Origin: Hyunsoonleella pacifica
Lineage (GTDB): Bacteria; Bacteroidota; Bacteroidia; Flavobacteriales; Flavobacteriaceae
Length of the DNA: 64,000 nucleotides
Reading direction: 5' to 3'
Assembly: GCF_004310335.1 (NCBI RefSeq)
Contig: NZ_SIRS01000005.1
Location: 372,001 to 436,000, forward strand
Positions 52,834-63,655 of the stretch are shown in pieces. A program made the translations under genes and the position numbers. Every line of letters starts with the position of its first letter. Within the stretch, counting starts at the first letter, position 1. The notes under the pieces are model-generated. The model ran no database searches. It saw nothing but the letters and a program-made list of their open reading frames with translations, and had not been told where the DNA came from.

Positions 52834-54506
52834 TTAAAGTCCTCGTTATAATACGTAGTGGCATCTTTAAGTGCTAGATTAAGTTTTTCTTCTTCGGTTT
52901 TTATTCTGTTAGCATCCCAACTTAAATATTCTGACATATCTCTTACAATGCAGTTTTTATAGTATTTGACACTCTTAATATCAAAATATAGTCTGCCTGT
53001 ACGTCTAACAAAAAAATCGGTTAAACCATTTACCAATTCACAATGCACACTATACCATAGTTCTGCACGTATCAAACGTTCTAAACTATCACTATTTTCA
53101 AACTCATTTGATTTTTTAATAATAATATCTGCTTGCTTACCATAAGAACTGCATAAATACCAAGCATAATAATGGTCCTTTACTCCTAGCTTTAATAACT
53201 GTTTTTCTAAACTTTGCTGATATGCTCTTACCTCATCTTCAGATTTAAGAGGCGGATTAACCAAAGGCATCGTTTCAGTAGTTGGCTGATTAAGTTTTAA
53301 TGTGTCATCTTTAAGCTTATATGTTTTAAAAACGGCATCTAATGCACGGTACGCCATTTTTCTATAACCTGTTAGTTTACCTCCTGCCATAGATATTAAA
53401 CCACTCTTGGAGATGAAAATTTCATCTTTTCGAGATAATTCTGAAGCAGTTTTGTCGTCTTCATGAATAAGAGGTCTTAACCCTGCCCAATTTGATTCAA
53501 TGTCATTCAATGTTAAGTTAACCGTTTGAAACATATTGTTTACGGCTTGTAAGAGATAATTAGCATCTGCTTTAGTGGCAATTACACGATCTAAACTACC
53601 TGAATAATCTGTATCTGTAGTTCCTACATAGGTTACTCTACCTCTTGGTATAGCAAATACCATTCTGCCATCTGATACATCAAAATAAATAGATTGTTTT
53701 ACGGGTAATTTTTCAAAAGGGAATACCAGATGTATTCCTTTTGTTAGATGTAACCGCTTTTTGGTAATTGAGTTATCTTTCTTTCTAATAGTATCAACCC
53801 AAGGGCCCGCAGCAGAAATGTAATTTGTAGCTTTTATTGTAAATAGTGTTTTCGTATTTGCATCTTTACAATTAACACTTTCAATTTTTGCTTGCGTATC
53901 ATAATTAAATGATGTCATTTCACAATAGTTAACAATAGTAGCTCCTAAATGTGTTGCTTTTTTTAAAATTTCAATTGTTAATCTAGCATCATCGGTTCTG
54001 TATTCCGCATAAAGTCCGCCACCAATTACAGTTTGCTTATCTAGTAATGGTTCTTTACTTAAAGTTTCTTCTTTGTTTAGCATTTTTCGTCTGTCTGTAC
54101 TTTTTACATCAGCTAAAAAATCATAAACTCTTAAGCCTATAGCAGTCATAAGCTTGCCGTATGTACCACCTTCAATTAATGGTAGTAACATTTTTTGTGG
54201 AGAAACTAAATGCGGTGCTAAATTGTGTACGATAGCACGTTCTGAACCGGACTCCCTAACCAAGCTTATTTCAAAGTTTTTTAAATAGCGTAAGCCTCCG
54301 TGAATGAGTTTGGTAGATTTATTACTAGTACCAGAGGCGAAATCATTTTTTTCAACAAGACATACTTTTAATCCTCTTGCTGTTGCATCTAAGGCGATAC
54401 CTGCACCAGTTATACCTCCACCAATAATAACCAAATCAAACGTTTCAGTATGTAATTTAGCAATTTGCTTTTCTCTATTTAAAATTGAAAAATTTGAAGC
54501 TTTCAA
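52830..54506 (-). CDS. glpD: Glycerol-3-phosphate dehydrogenase/oxidase
   Basis: FAD enzyme of 558 residues oxidising glycerol-3-phosphate to dihydroxyacetone phosphate at the membrane. The FAD motif is DLVIIGGGITGAGIALDATARGLKVCLVEKNDFASGTSNKSTKLIHGGLRYL (about 23-75), and the C-terminal GlpO/D domain follows about residue 390. The frame has no ATG before this motif; the most upstream start is TTG 54506, 10 nt after the hydrolase stop, so TTG is probably used. No glycerol kinase or facilitator gene is adjacent. Last gene of the addB-hydrolase-glpD run. Confidence 0.92.
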   Translation of the reverse strand: MKASNFSILNREKQIAKLHTETFDLVIIGGGITGAGIALDATARGLKVCLVEKNDFASGTSNKSTKLIHGGLRYLKNFEISLVRESGSERAIVHNLAPHLVSPQKMLLPLIEGGTYGKLMTAIGLRVYDFLADVKSTDRRKMLNKEETLSKEPLLDKQTVIGGGLYAEYRTDDARLTIEILKKATHLGATIVNYCEMTSFNYDTQAKIESVNCKDANTKTLFTIKATNYISAAGPWVDTIRKKDNSITKKRLHLTKGIHLVFPFEKLPVKQSIYFDVSDGRMVFAIPRGRVTYVGTTDTDYSGSLDRVIATKADANYLLQAVNNMFQTVNLTLNDIESNWAGLRPLIHEDDKTASELSRKDEIFISKSGLISMAGGKLTGYRKMAYRALDAVFKTYKLKDDTLKLNQPTTETMPLVNPPLKSEDEVRAYQQSLEKQLLKLGVKDHYYAWYLCSSYGKQADIIIKKSNEFENSDSLERLIRAELWYSVHCELVNGLTDFFVRRTGRLYFDIKSVKYYKNCIVRDMSEYLSWDANRIKTEEEKLNLALKDATTYYNEDFK

Positions 54507-54516
54507 ACTTAAGGTG

Positions 54517-55356
54517 TTACTTTATAAAATCACTTATTATCACAATTACACTTTCTAATGTTTTCGACATTTTTTGATCATACCAAGGGTGTTTCGTATT
54601 AAACACATGGTCTGCTCCTTTAATTATTTTCAATTCACTTTTAGGATACCATTGATGTAATTTATGTGCTTCATCTAATAAAACACTAGTATCTGCATCG
54701 CCATGAATGATAAGATATGGGGTTTTAAGGTTTGAAACGGCACGTTTTATAGTGAGACGTTCTTCATTTTCAATAAAATCTTCATAAAATTGGTAATAAT
54801 GAGGCATTTGCTGTTTTGTACGTCCATTTAAAATATATTTTACACCATCTTTCTGCCATTGCTTTAAATCGCCAATAGTAGAGCTTCTTTTACCGTAATC
54901 GCAAACTCCAGCTAAACTTATAACATTAGAAATCCGATCATCCTCTTCTGCTTTTATAGTAACTATACCTCCACCTCTACTATGACCAATTAGACTAATA
55001 TTGTCTAAATCAACCTCAGATTTAAAATCAGAATTATTATAAATCCAATCAATTACTGAAGCCAAGTCATCTAATTCCTTGGTATAATTATTATTTCCAA
55101 AAGCCTCTAGGTCGGGAAAATCAATAGGTTGTTCTACTGTGCCACCGTTATGTGAAAAATTAAATTTTATAAAAAAGAAACCGTTATTTGCTAAAGACTT
55201 AGCCATCAAATCCCAAGCGCCCCAATCTTTAAAGCCTTTGTAACCATGACAAAAAACAACAATTGGTTTGGGCTTTTCATTTTCTTGGTAGAAAACATCA
55301 GTTAAGATAGGTTTTGAATGCTTTCCTTCAACACTACTGTTTTTTATAATATTCAT
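54517..55356 (-). CDS. Alpha/beta-hydrolase
   Basis: Cytoplasmic alpha/beta-hydrolase of 279 residues. The nucleophile elbow is SLIGHSRGGGIV (Ser in GHSRG, about residue 125); the oxyanion segment is VVFCHGYKGFKDWG (residues 33-46). The acid and histidine are probably in IHGDADTSVLL and KGADHVFN near the C-terminus. No signal peptide. Substrate unknown; related proteins act on acyl peptides or esters. It starts 2 nt after the AddB-like gene. Confidence 0.87.
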   Translation of the reverse strand: MNIIKNSSVEGKHSKPILTDVFYQENEKPKPIVVFCHGYKGFKDWGAWDLMAKSLANNGFFFIKFNFSHNGGTVEQPIDFPDLEAFGNNNYTKELDDLASVIDWIYNNSDFKSEVDLDNISLIGHSRGGGIVTIKAEEDDRISNVISLAGVCDYGKRSSTIGDLKQWQKDGVKYILNGRTKQQMPHYYQFYEDFIENEERLTIKRAVSNLKTPYLIIHGDADTSVLLDEAHKLHQWYPKSELKIIKGADHVFNTKHPWYDQKMSKTLESVIVIISDFIK

Positions 55357-55358
55357 AA

Positions 55359-58109
55359 CTAAACTTCTTTTTCGGTAAAATCAATATCAGGATTACAGAT
55401 TTCTACAATAAGCGCCTTTAATTCGTTTTCAAATGCTAGAATAGTCTCATTTGTTATTAATGTATCTTTTTTGCCTCTCGTACTTTCTTTTTTTGCAAAT
55501 TTTAAAAATCCTGAATTTAAATTTTTAAAGGAAATTATACCCGCCTCAATAGGTAACTCTATTTGTTTGGATTTACACATCATATAAGCGTATGTTAACA
55601 CCTGAAAGCTTTTACTGTACTTCTTATAATCTGTTGTTATGTCCTCCCAATCTACAATTTCTACTTGATTTTGTTGAACACTACCTGTTTTGTAATCAAT
55701 AATTCTAATAACTCCATTATATTGATCTACACGGTCTACTTTCCCAGTTATTCTAACAGGAAAATCAAGCTCAGGAATTACAATTTCTATGGAATTATTA
55801 GCTTCAATTTCAATAATTTTAATCTCATTCCCTGCTTTCAAAGCTTCTATTTCAGTATTTAGAAAGTTTAAAACATAACGCTTAGCTATTTCAAAAATAA
55901 TTAGATTTTTCCCTTTTGTTATGTCGCCTTCTTTGTATTCATTTTTAAAATGGTAGGTTACTTGTTCTTCAATTTTAGGTTTCAAACTTTTTATAGTATC
56001 TACAGTTAGAATCTGTCCAATAAAAGGTTTATAAAAATCTTCAAGGGTATTATGTACAATAGTTCCCAAAGTATTTGAAGCTACAATTTCTTCAACATCA
56101 TCATACTCCCGTATTTTTAAAATCTTCTGGTAGTAAAAATCGATAGGGTTTCTTATATAATTTGTTAAAGATGAAGGTGAGAATCCTTTTTTTGCAACCT
56201 TATAAATATCTTGTAATAAGCTATTTGTTTTTTTTATTTCAACTGTAGTCTTTTCAATTTTAGGTACTCTAGGAATGATAGTTTTATGATTAATAGTGTG
56301 TATACCTTCCAATTCTAATTGCGTAATAAAACGACTTTTCTCACCTCCAGTAAGTATATCTGCCTCAGTATTATAGAGAATATAAACGTTTTTTGCCCGT
56401 TGTAGTAACCGATAAAAATGATAGGTATATACTGCATCTTTTTCCTTATAAGTAGGAAGGTTGTTTTGCAATTTTACATCAAACGGAATAAATGAATTAT
56501 TACTCTTTCCTGATGGTAAAACACCTTCGTTTACGGATGAAATAATAACAGTTTCATAATCTAAAACACGAGATTCTAACATACCCATAATCTGCAGACC
56601 TTCTAAAGGTTCCCCATGAAAATCAAGTGTTTCATTTTGTAATAATTCTTTATAAACGTTATGTAATGCTGAAATATCTTTGATATGCTTATAATCTGAA
56701 TTTAAGCGTGTTATTTCATTAAATAAAACATTAAAACGATACAGGTATTCCAAAGACAATCGGTTTGAAGACTTGTTAATATCCAATCTCTTTTTGATGG
56801 CTAAGATTAAAGCAGAGCATTTAGACAATATATTATTGATTGAAGCATCCCAGTTTGAAAATAACAAATCAATTGTATCACTATAATTCGGAACTATAGT
56901 TTTTAATTTTTCAGTTGAAATATAACTAAGGTTATTATTGTTGATATATAGTATAAGTTTATCTGCTACATCTTTACCGCTAGTATTAAGCAATAATCTT
57001 ATAAATTGATGAGACAAAACAGATTGTATATCTTTATAATAGAAACTATTTGATTTTGTTTTATGAATACGAAATAATTTTTCAAATAAAGAAGCTAAGG
57101 GAATGGATTTTAGTGGAAATCCCATGGTAATATTTAATGCTTCAATATCTGAAGGTAGTGAATTTAACACAGGGATTAGAAGATTTTCATCTCCTAAAAC
57201 AACTGCTGTGCTTTGCAAATTTTTATTTTCTGCTCTTATATCATGAAGTAATTCCCCAATGTATTTCGCCTGTCCTACATTTTTAGGTACTCCAAAGACA
57301 GATATTTTTTTTGGTTTAGAATAATTATCTGTAGGCCATTTAAAAGGATGATTTTTAAAATACACCCAGTTTTTATGTGCTCTAGTAAAAAGTGCTGCAT
57401 CATGCTTATCACTATCTAAAAACACCTTATCTATATCCCAATAAATTTGTGCTAAATCATTTTGAAGTAATTCTTGAATTATAGTTTCCTCTGCTTTGTT
57501 TAAAGCGTTAAAGCCCAAAAAAACTAACTTGTTATTGTTAGTATTTTGAACGAAAGATTCAATATTTTCTACTGCTTCTCTATATATCAAACCTTGGTAT
57601 CCAATGCCATTGTTTACTAATGAGGTTGTAAAATCTTCATAATAACTGCTAAGTTTATTCCAGAATGACAAGTAGTTTTTAATAAATTCTGTTTGCTTAT
57701 TTTCAGACGACCAATGATTAATTTCTTGTATTGCACTTAAATAATCAAAGATTTGCTGTTGGGGAATAAGATAGCGGTCTATCTCATTAAAATCTTGTAA
57801 GAGCAGTTGTCCCCATTTAGAAAATGATTCAAATGTATCCTGTTTTGATTCATCTGTAAGTTTTTGATATGTAGAATAAAATTCAAAAAGTAAATCTGTG
57901 TTTGTAACACTTTTAAGTTGAGACAATTCTTCAACAAATTCTTCAATACTTAAAATTTCTGGAGCAAAAATAGGCTGACTAGTGGTCTTTGATATTTCGT
58001 GTTTTAAAAATAATCCAGCTCTTTTACTGGGGAGTACAAAAGTTAACTCTGATAAGTTATAATTACTTTCTTGCAGGTCTGTTAAAACATCAAAAATAAA
58101 CGAGGTCAT
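55359..58109 (-). CDS. PD-(D/E)XK nuclease protein, AddB-like
   Basis: Protein of 916 residues resembling AddB of the AddAB double-strand-break repair helicase-nuclease. The N-terminal two thirds has a UvrD-like fold without a Walker A, opening TFVLPSKRAGLFLKHEI; motifs such as VIISSVNEGVLPSGKS appear in the middle. The C-terminal PD-(D/E)XK nuclease (about 640-860) shows GKVDRVDQYNGVIRIIDYKTGSVQ (catalytic D...DYKTG). Iron-sulfur cysteines were not evident. The AddA-like gene lies upstream on the same strand, separated by an OmpA gene. Confidence 0.82.
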   Translation of the reverse strand: MTSFIFDVLTDLQESNYNLSELTFVLPSKRAGLFLKHEISKTTSQPIFAPEILSIEEFVEELSQLKSVTNTDLLFEFYSTYQKLTDESKQDTFESFSKWGQLLLQDFNEIDRYLIPQQQIFDYLSAIQEINHWSSENKQTEFIKNYLSFWNKLSSYYEDFTTSLVNNGIGYQGLIYREAVENIESFVQNTNNNKLVFLGFNALNKAEETIIQELLQNDLAQIYWDIDKVFLDSDKHDAALFTRAHKNWVYFKNHPFKWPTDNYSKPKKISVFGVPKNVGQAKYIGELLHDIRAENKNLQSTAVVLGDENLLIPVLNSLPSDIEALNITMGFPLKSIPLASLFEKLFRIHKTKSNSFYYKDIQSVLSHQFIRLLLNTSGKDVADKLILYINNNNLSYISTEKLKTIVPNYSDTIDLLFSNWDASINNILSKCSALILAIKKRLDINKSSNRLSLEYLYRFNVLFNEITRLNSDYKHIKDISALHNVYKELLQNETLDFHGEPLEGLQIMGMLESRVLDYETVIISSVNEGVLPSGKSNNSFIPFDVKLQNNLPTYKEKDAVYTYHFYRLLQRAKNVYILYNTEADILTGGEKSRFITQLELEGIHTINHKTIIPRVPKIEKTTVEIKKTNSLLQDIYKVAKKGFSPSSLTNYIRNPIDFYYQKILKIREYDDVEEIVASNTLGTIVHNTLEDFYKPFIGQILTVDTIKSLKPKIEEQVTYHFKNEYKEGDITKGKNLIIFEIAKRYVLNFLNTEIEALKAGNEIKIIEIEANNSIEIVIPELDFPVRITGKVDRVDQYNGVIRIIDYKTGSVQQNQVEIVDWEDITTDYKKYSKSFQVLTYAYMMCKSKQIELPIEAGIISFKNLNSGFLKFAKKESTRGKKDTLITNETILAFENELKALIVEICNPDIDFTEKEV

Positions 58110-58124
58110 AGATGTATAAAAATA

Positions 58125-58156
58125 AAAAACGCTTCGGGATTACCGAAGCGTTTTTT
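58125..58156 (-). terminator. Terminator of the OmpA porin gene
   Basis: AAAAAACGCTTCGG / CCGAAGCGTTTTTT, a 14-bp perfect stem with a short GATTA-like loop, 30 nt after the OmpA stop and before the AddB-like start. Confidence 0.9.
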
Positions 58157-58186
58157 CAACTTATTATTTTATAAAGTAACTCGCTC

Positions 58187-59590
58187 TTATTTAGCTAAGT
58201 TAATTTCAACACGTCTGTTGTTAGCTCTACCTTTTCTAGTTTTGTTAGTATCGATAGGCTTAGACTCACCGTATCCAAGAGCAGAAAGTCTGAATGCATC
58301 TATTCCGTGGCTAGTTAAGTATTCTTTTACAGAATTAGCTCTAGAATCAGATAATCTTTGGTTTAATTTTTCACTACCTACACTATCAGTATGCCCTTCT
58401 ACAGTAAACTTAGCTGTTGGGTATTCTTTTAGGATAGCTATAATATCAGCTAAAACAGCTTCAGATTGAGCTTTTATACTAGATTTACCAGTATCAAATA
58501 AGATAGTTTTAGCGTACTCATTTAAAGTTTTTTGAACTTCTTCTGATACTTCAGGACAACCGTTATTAGCAACAGTTCCCTTTACATCTGGACACTTATC
58601 ATCCTTATCTAAAACACCGTCACCATCAGTATCAGGCCATGGGCATCCTTTGTTAGCGGCAGGACCTGCTTGCTCAGGACATTTATCATCAGCGTCAGTA
58701 ACACCATCTCCATCAGCATCTGGACAACCAGCTAAAGCTTTTAAACCAGCGACTGTAGGACAGTTATCATCTTTATCAACAACACCATCTCCATCTCCAT
58801 CAGGACATCCATTAAATTCAGCTGCACCTGCTTCATTAGGACAGTCATCTTTACTATCTTCAATACCATCTCCATCAGTATCAGGACATCCATTGAATGC
58901 TTCTAAACCAGCAACATCTGGACACGCATCATCTTTATCGTAAATACCATCACCATCAGTATCTGTACCTCCAAATCTAATTGAAAGTCCAGCAGTGTGT
59001 TGGAAGTGAGTTTGTAAATAATCTTCGAATGCATGCTTATAAGCAGTTTGTACTGTTAAACCAATATTGTCGCTAAACCAAACATTAAAACCTAATGTTC
59101 CATTTAGTGTACCAGCTCCAACTTCGTCAATCCATGTGTATCCACCACCGATACCAACATAAGGATCAAAAGTACCCCATCCTAAGACTTCTCCGATACC
59201 ATATTTAATAGTTCCATCTATACCATAATATGATAAATCATCAACATTATTAGTCTGTTCTGGAAGTAATTTAACTCCGTTTGCATCAGTAGCATCTCCC
59301 CATTTATCTATTTTATTTAAAGATCCAGCTATTCCAAAAGAGAAACCATCTCCAACGTACTTAGAAACAGAAACAGTAGATAGGGATGGCAAGATGTTGT
59401 AGTGATCACTAGCATTAGCAAATTCATCAAAAATAGTTTCACTAAAGTTCCCTCCATCACCAGATGGATATGCATCAACTGCATTTGTCCCAATAGTAAT
59501 TTGCCATGGGTTGTTTTTGTCTTGCGCATTTATGTTGCTATAACTTAGTACAAACAACATAGCGAACAATAATCGGCTAAGATTTTTCAT
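58187..59590 (-). CDS. OmpA-family porin with TSP3 repeats
   Basis: Major outer-membrane protein of 467 residues (OprF/P60 type). Signal peptide 1-23 (LSYSNINAQ); an N-terminal eight-stranded barrel (about 24-205); a linker of thrombospondin type 3 calcium-binding repeats (about 206-340), seen five times as DTDGDGI...D.CP; a C-terminal OmpA domain (about 350-467) with [21 protein letters not shown] and RRVEINLAK, which binds peptidoglycan. ATG 59590 is used; the TTG at 59596 is not. It has its own promoter and terminator, so it is a separate unit between the AddA- and AddB-like genes. Confidence 0.95.
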   Translation of the reverse strand: MKNLSRLLFAMLFVLSYSNINAQDKNNPWQITIGTNAVDAYPSGDGGNFSETIFDEFANASDHYNILPSLSTVSVSKYVGDGFSFGIAGSLNKIDKWGDATDANGVKLLPEQTNNVDDLSYYGIDGTIKYGIGEVLGWGTFDPYVGIGGGYTWIDEVGAGTLNGTLGFNVWFSDNIGLTVQTAYKHAFEDYLQTHFQHTAGLSIRFGGTDTDGDGIYDKDDACPDVAGLEAFNGCPDTDGDGIEDSKDDCPNEAGAAEFNGCPDGDGDGVVDKDDNCPTVAGLKALAGCPDADGDGVTDADDKCPEQAGPAANKGCPWPDTDGDGVLDKDDKCPDVKGTVANNGCPEVSEEVQKTLNEYAKTILFDTGKSSIKAQSEAVLADIIAILKEYPTAKFTVEGHTDSVGSEKLNQRLSDSRANSVKEYLTSHGIDAFRLSALGYGESKPIDTNKTRKGRANNRRVEINLAK

Positions 59591-59625
59591 ATTCAAAAGT
59601 TTAATTTTTAAGTGTTAATTGTGAA

Positions 59626-59655
59626 CAAAAGTAAGTTGTTAAATGTTATTAACAA
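59626..59655 (-). promoter_or_regulatory. Promoter of the OmpA porin gene
   Basis: On the minus strand: TTG at 59655-59653, 19 nt, then TACTTTTG at 59633-59626, a complete consensus match. Transcription start near 59620 gives about a 30-nt leader. A strong promoter fits a very abundant protein. Confidence 0.8.
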
Positions 59656-59759
59656 AGACAAATATATAAAAAAAATGCAGATTACCTTTATTCATAGGTA
59701 TTTCAAAATGATTTTAGATAACATTTTTTGTTAATGGGTATAATAAAGGAAAATAAACT

Positions 59760-62700
59760 TTAAAACCTTTTTACCAAAATATCATCATTAACGTAAACAA
59801 GTATTTTTTCTGCCACCAAATATCCCATATCTTTGATTAAAGCTTCATACTTATCTAATTGATTTTTATGTTTGTGATGTTCTTCTCCTGTTTTATAATC
59901 AATGATTGTAATGGTATTATTTTCTTTATCTAAAACCAATCTATCAGGTCTTAATATCTTTCCAGAACTTGAAATTATATCTCGTTCGTTAATCACTAAA
60001 TATTTTAAACTGTAGTATTTTTTAAGTTTAGGATGCTCTATTATTGTTTTAATAATGTTTTCAAGAGTTTTCTTTTGAATTTCTGTTATTTCTGACGAAA
60101 TATAAAATTGATTTACAGCTACTTCTACATCATTGTTGGTTTTTATATTTGCCATAATATCATGAACTAGATTCCCTTTTTCAATAGCATTCTCTTGGTG
60201 TGTATCCCATAACATTCCTGACTTTGTAACTATTGTAATATTTAGATTTTCTTTAGGATTTGAAATAAAAGTATTCTGCTGATGCACTATTTGCTGTTCT
60301 TCAGTTTTAGTGATAACTGTTTTAAAATTACCATAACTATAGAGAGTTTTTGATGGATCCCATAATTTTTTTTGTTTTAAAAAATTTATCAGTAATCCGG
60401 AGTATTTCTTGTTTTTTGACTCTTCTTTTAAGTTCTCATCGTTTTTAGATATTATGTAAAGTTGTTCCTCAGCCCTAGTTAGTGCTACATATAATAAGTT
60501 AATATTGTCTAATTCTTGTTCTGCTTTGTGCTTCTTATAAATTTCTACACCTTGATTCCCAAAATATTCAAAATCATTATTAAAATTTAGCAATGCATAT
60601 TCAAAACCATTGTACTGTTTATCATCTAAGGAAAACCATTCTTTAGGTTCTATCTCTTGATATAAATTTAAATCTGCAAAAGGAAAAATAACTATAGGAA
60701 ACTCCAACCCTTTAGATTTATGAATAGTCATTATCTGCACAGCATTTTGTCCTTCAGAGGAAATAATGGTAAGGGTCTCTTTCTTCTTATCAAAGTATTC
60801 TAGAAATGCCGCCATATCTGAACCCTTTTTTTGATAAAAATCAAGCACTATATCTAAGTAATATTGAATATATGCATTTGGGGCTATTGTTAAATTAAAA
60901 CATCTAGCTATAGATTCAGCTAAATCATATAAAGGCAGTTGTACTAAGCTATTGTAGTTTATGTAGATATGATATTGCTCTAGAGACTCAAACAACATGG
61001 TTACTGATAAGTTGATATATGTAGAAAAGAACTTATGCTCATCAACAATCTTTAGTAGTTTTGCTAAATATATTAATACTTCAATTTTTACTTCATTATT
61101 TTCTGGTTGCGATAAGAGCTTTAAAATATTGTTTATAAAATTAACCTCTTGACTATTAACTATTAATAAAGTTTCTGATGATAAAATAGGAATATTATTT
61201 TCACTGAGATAATTAGCAACGGCAATTCCTTCTTTTTTGTATCGGACTAAGATTGTAATATCTGAAAATTGAAATCCTTTAAAAATACAGGTATTAATAG
61301 TGTTTAATAATGCGTTACAGTATTTATCGTTTCTATCATCATCTTTTTCGATATCTAAAAAAGATAATTCAACATAACCATCGTTTTCTATATGAGTGTT
61401 TTGGTGCGCTTTTTCATAAAGGTTTACATAGTCTAAATTTTGAAATACAGTTTTTGAAATAAATGAGAACAAGCTATTGTTGAATTCAATAATTTTTTGA
61501 GAACTCCTGTAATTAGTATCTAAACAGTTTACTTTCTGTTCTATATAAAATGGCTGTACTGTTTTATTAAACAAATCAATAAATTGTTCTGCTTTCCCTC
61601 CTCTCCAACGGTAAATAGCCTGTTTAGCATCTCCTACTAACATAGTGCTTCCACTTTCAGCAGAAAGTGCATTATTGATAAGCGGCATTAAATTTTCCCA
61701 TTGCTTTATTGAAGTATCCTGAAACTCATCAATAAAATAATGTTTAAACTTCTCGCCAATACGTTCGTAAATAAAAGGAGTAGGTTGATCTTTAATTTCT
61801 TCGCTTATAATACTATTGAACTCTGAGATCAACATTTTATTTTGGTCTTCTTTTATCAATGCCAATTCTTTATGAATAACATTTAAAACAGATAGTGGTG
61901 TTATATTTTTATAAAATGCTTTTAAAAATTTAAGATGAAATACATTTGCCTTTATTGTTTTGTAAAATAGTTCTATTTCTGGAAGGATTTGATCTATCGT
62001 ACTAGCTAAAACAGGATCTAAAGTTTTATTATAAATACTTTTTCTTTCCGAAATATTTTCTTCAAGTTTATTATCGTATAAACGATAGAAATCTAGTTTT
62101 ACAACTTTTTTAAAATGATTAGGGAGTGTACCTCTTAAAAAATCAGAATGCTCTAAACCAGCTTGTTCAATCAAATCTAAAGTACTTTCAGCATTTTTTT
62201 TTATAATTATTTCAGCTTCAGAGACTTTTACTTTTAGAACTTGCTTTAACACTCTAAAATCTTCAAGCGTTTTATCTTCAAGTTTCTTAATATAAGGCAA
62301 GTCATTTTCACTTAATAACAGTTTTGCTATTTTGTTAAAATCTAATGCAACATCCCAACTTTTATCATCATCAGCTTTTTCAATGGCAAAGTCTACCAAA
62401 ATATTGGTAAGTTGCACATCCGTTCCTGCTTTATTTATTAGACTATCTACAGCTTCATTTAGTAATACATCTTGGTCTAATTCAACTTCAAAATTTAAGG
62501 GCAACTTTAAATCGTAAGCAAAGGTTCTTATAATCCTATGTGTAAAACCATCTATAGTAGAAATATCAAAAGCTGCATAATTATGAATAATAGTATCTAA
62601 AACTGTTTTTGATTTTTGGTAAAGTGCTTTTTCTGACAAGTCCAATGTTTGACATAAGTCATTAAACATTTCATTATCTGAAGTTTTTAAAATTGATTCA

Positions 62701-62903
62701 TCTGAAAATACTTTCAATGTATCAATAATACGCCCTTTCATTTCAGCTACAGCTTTATTAGTAAAGGTAATTGCCAAAATACGTTTAAAAAGATCTTGGC
62801 TTTTAGTTCCTAAAACTAATTTTAAGTAAGACTTTACAAGAGTATAGGTTTTACCGCTACCTGCTGAAGCATTGTAAATAGTAAAATCACTAGGTGTACT
62901 CAT
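59760..62903 (-). CDS. UvrD-type helicase/nuclease, AddA-like
   Basis: RecB/AddA-type protein of 1047 residues. Helicase motifs: Walker A YNASAGSGKTYTLVKSYLKLVL, motif Ia TFTNKAVAEMKGRI, Walker B YFIDEFQDTS, motif IV region YRSSQKIIEFN, motif V VQIMTIHKSKGLEFP and motif VI LYVALTRAEEQLYI. The C-terminal nuclease motif is TIIDYKTGEEHHKH. With the AddB-like protein it should form a double-strand-break-processing complex. The two genes are not adjacent: an OmpA gene with its own control elements lies between. Divergent from the superoxide dismutase gene, 122 bp apart. Confidence 0.88.
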   Translation of the reverse strand: MSTPSDFTIYNASAGSGKTYTLVKSYLKLVLGTKSQDLFKRILAITFTNKAVAEMKGRIIDTLKVFSDESILKTSDNEMFNDLCQTLDLSEKALYQKSKTVLDTIIHNYAAFDISTIDGFTHRIIRTFAYDLKLPLNFEVELDQDVLLNEAVDSLINKAGTDVQLTNILVDFAIEKADDDKSWDVALDFNKIAKLLLSENDLPYIKKLEDKTLEDFRVLKQVLKVKVSEAEIIIKKNAESTLDLIEQAGLEHSDFLRGTLPNHFKKVVKLDFYRLYDNKLEENISERKSIYNKTLDPVLASTIDQILPEIELFYKTIKANVFHLKFLKAFYKNITPLSVLNVIHKELALIKEDQNKMLISEFNSIISEEIKDQPTPFIYERIGEKFKHYFIDEFQDTSIKQWENLMPLINNALSAESGSTMLVGDAKQAIYRWRGGKAEQFIDLFNKTVQPFYIEQKVNCLDTNYRSSQKIIEFNNSLFSFISKTVFQNLDYVNLYEKAHQNTHIENDGYVELSFLDIEKDDDRNDKYCNALLNTINTCIFKGFQFSDITILVRYKKEGIAVANYLSENNIPILSSETLLIVNSQEVNFINNILKLLSQPENNEVKIEVLIYLAKLLKIVDEHKFFSTYINLSVTMLFESLEQYHIYINYNSLVQLPLYDLAESIARCFNLTIAPNAYIQYYLDIVLDFYQKKGSDMAAFLEYFDKKKETLTIISSEGQNAVQIMTIHKSKGLEFPIVIFPFADLNLYQEIEPKEWFSLDDKQYNGFEYALLNFNNDFEYFGNQGVEIYKKHKAEQELDNINLLYVALTRAEEQLYIISKNDENLKEESKNKKYSGLLINFLKQKKLWDPSKTLYSYGNFKTVITKTEEQQIVHQQNTFISNPKENLNITIVTKSGMLWDTHQENAIEKGNLVHDIMANIKTNNDVEVAVNQFYISSEITEIQKKTLENIIKTIIEHPKLKKYYSLKYLVINERDIISSSGKILRPDRLVLDKENNTITIIDYKTGEEHHKHKNQLDKYEALIKDMGYLVAEKILVYVNDDILVKRF

Positions 62904-63025
62904 ACTTAAAATTTGCTTACAAGATAAAAACTCTCAATGAGTTCATAACGATTTATTATTTTTAATTGATACCTTTTATGTCTAACTTTGTTGAAATTAA
63001 ATAATAATATTTTAAATAAATAATT

Positions 63026-63634
63026 ATGGGTTTTGAATTACCAGAATTGGGCTACGCTTACGATGCGTTAGAACCACATATAGATGCGAGAACAATGGAA
63101 ATACACCATTCTAAACATCACGCAGGATATACAAGTAAATTAAATGCTGCCATTGAAGGTACTGACTTAGAAGGGAAATCTATTGAAGACATTCTTACTA
63201 ATTTAGATATGAGCAACGGAGCAGTTAGAAATAATGGAGGAGGATTTTACAATCATTCTTTGTTTTGGAGTGTTATGAATCCTAATGACGGTGGGTATCT
63301 TTCGGGAGATCTTAAAGATGCTATTGAAGAAGCTTTTGGATCTAAAGACGGCTTCCTAGATGCATTTTCTAAGGCTGCTGCAACTCAATTTGGATCAGGT
63401 TGGGCATGGTTGTGTGTTCAAAAAGGAGGTAAAGTAGAAATTTGCTCTACTGCAAACCAAGATAATCCTTTAATGCCAGGAATTGGCTGTGGCGGAACAC
63501 CTATTTTAGGTATTGATGTTTGGGAACATGCGTACTATTTAAACTACCAAAACCGTCGTCCAGATTACATTAAAGCATTTTTTAGTGTAATTAACTGGAA
63601 TGAGGTTGAAAGAAGATACGCTGAAGCAAAATAA
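63026..63634 (+). CDS. Superoxide dismutase (Fe/Mn)
   Basis: Converts superoxide to hydrogen peroxide and oxygen; 202 residues, cytoplasmic form (no signal). The four metal ligands are recognised: His in EIHHSKHH, His in FYNHSLFW, and Asp/His in DVWEHAYY. Both Mn- and Fe-type enzymes share these; the residues that distinguish them cannot be decided by eye. Upstream, TAACTTTG (62983-62990) fits the -7 box, but the only TTG is 14 nt away, short of the usual 17-23. Followed by a GAAA-capped terminator. Confidence 0.95.
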   Translation: MGFELPELGYAYDALEPHIDARTMEIHHSKHHAGYTSKLNAAIEGTDLEGKSIEDILTNLDMSNGAVRNNGGGFYNHSLFWSVMNPNDGGYLSGDLKDAIEEAFGSKDGFLDAFSKAAATQFGSGWAWLCVQKGGKVEICSTANQDNPLMPGIGCGGTPILGIDVWEHAYYLNYQNRRPDYIKAFFSVINWNEVERRYAEAK

Positions 63635-63655
63635 TTTGTACAAAATCTTAAGTCT

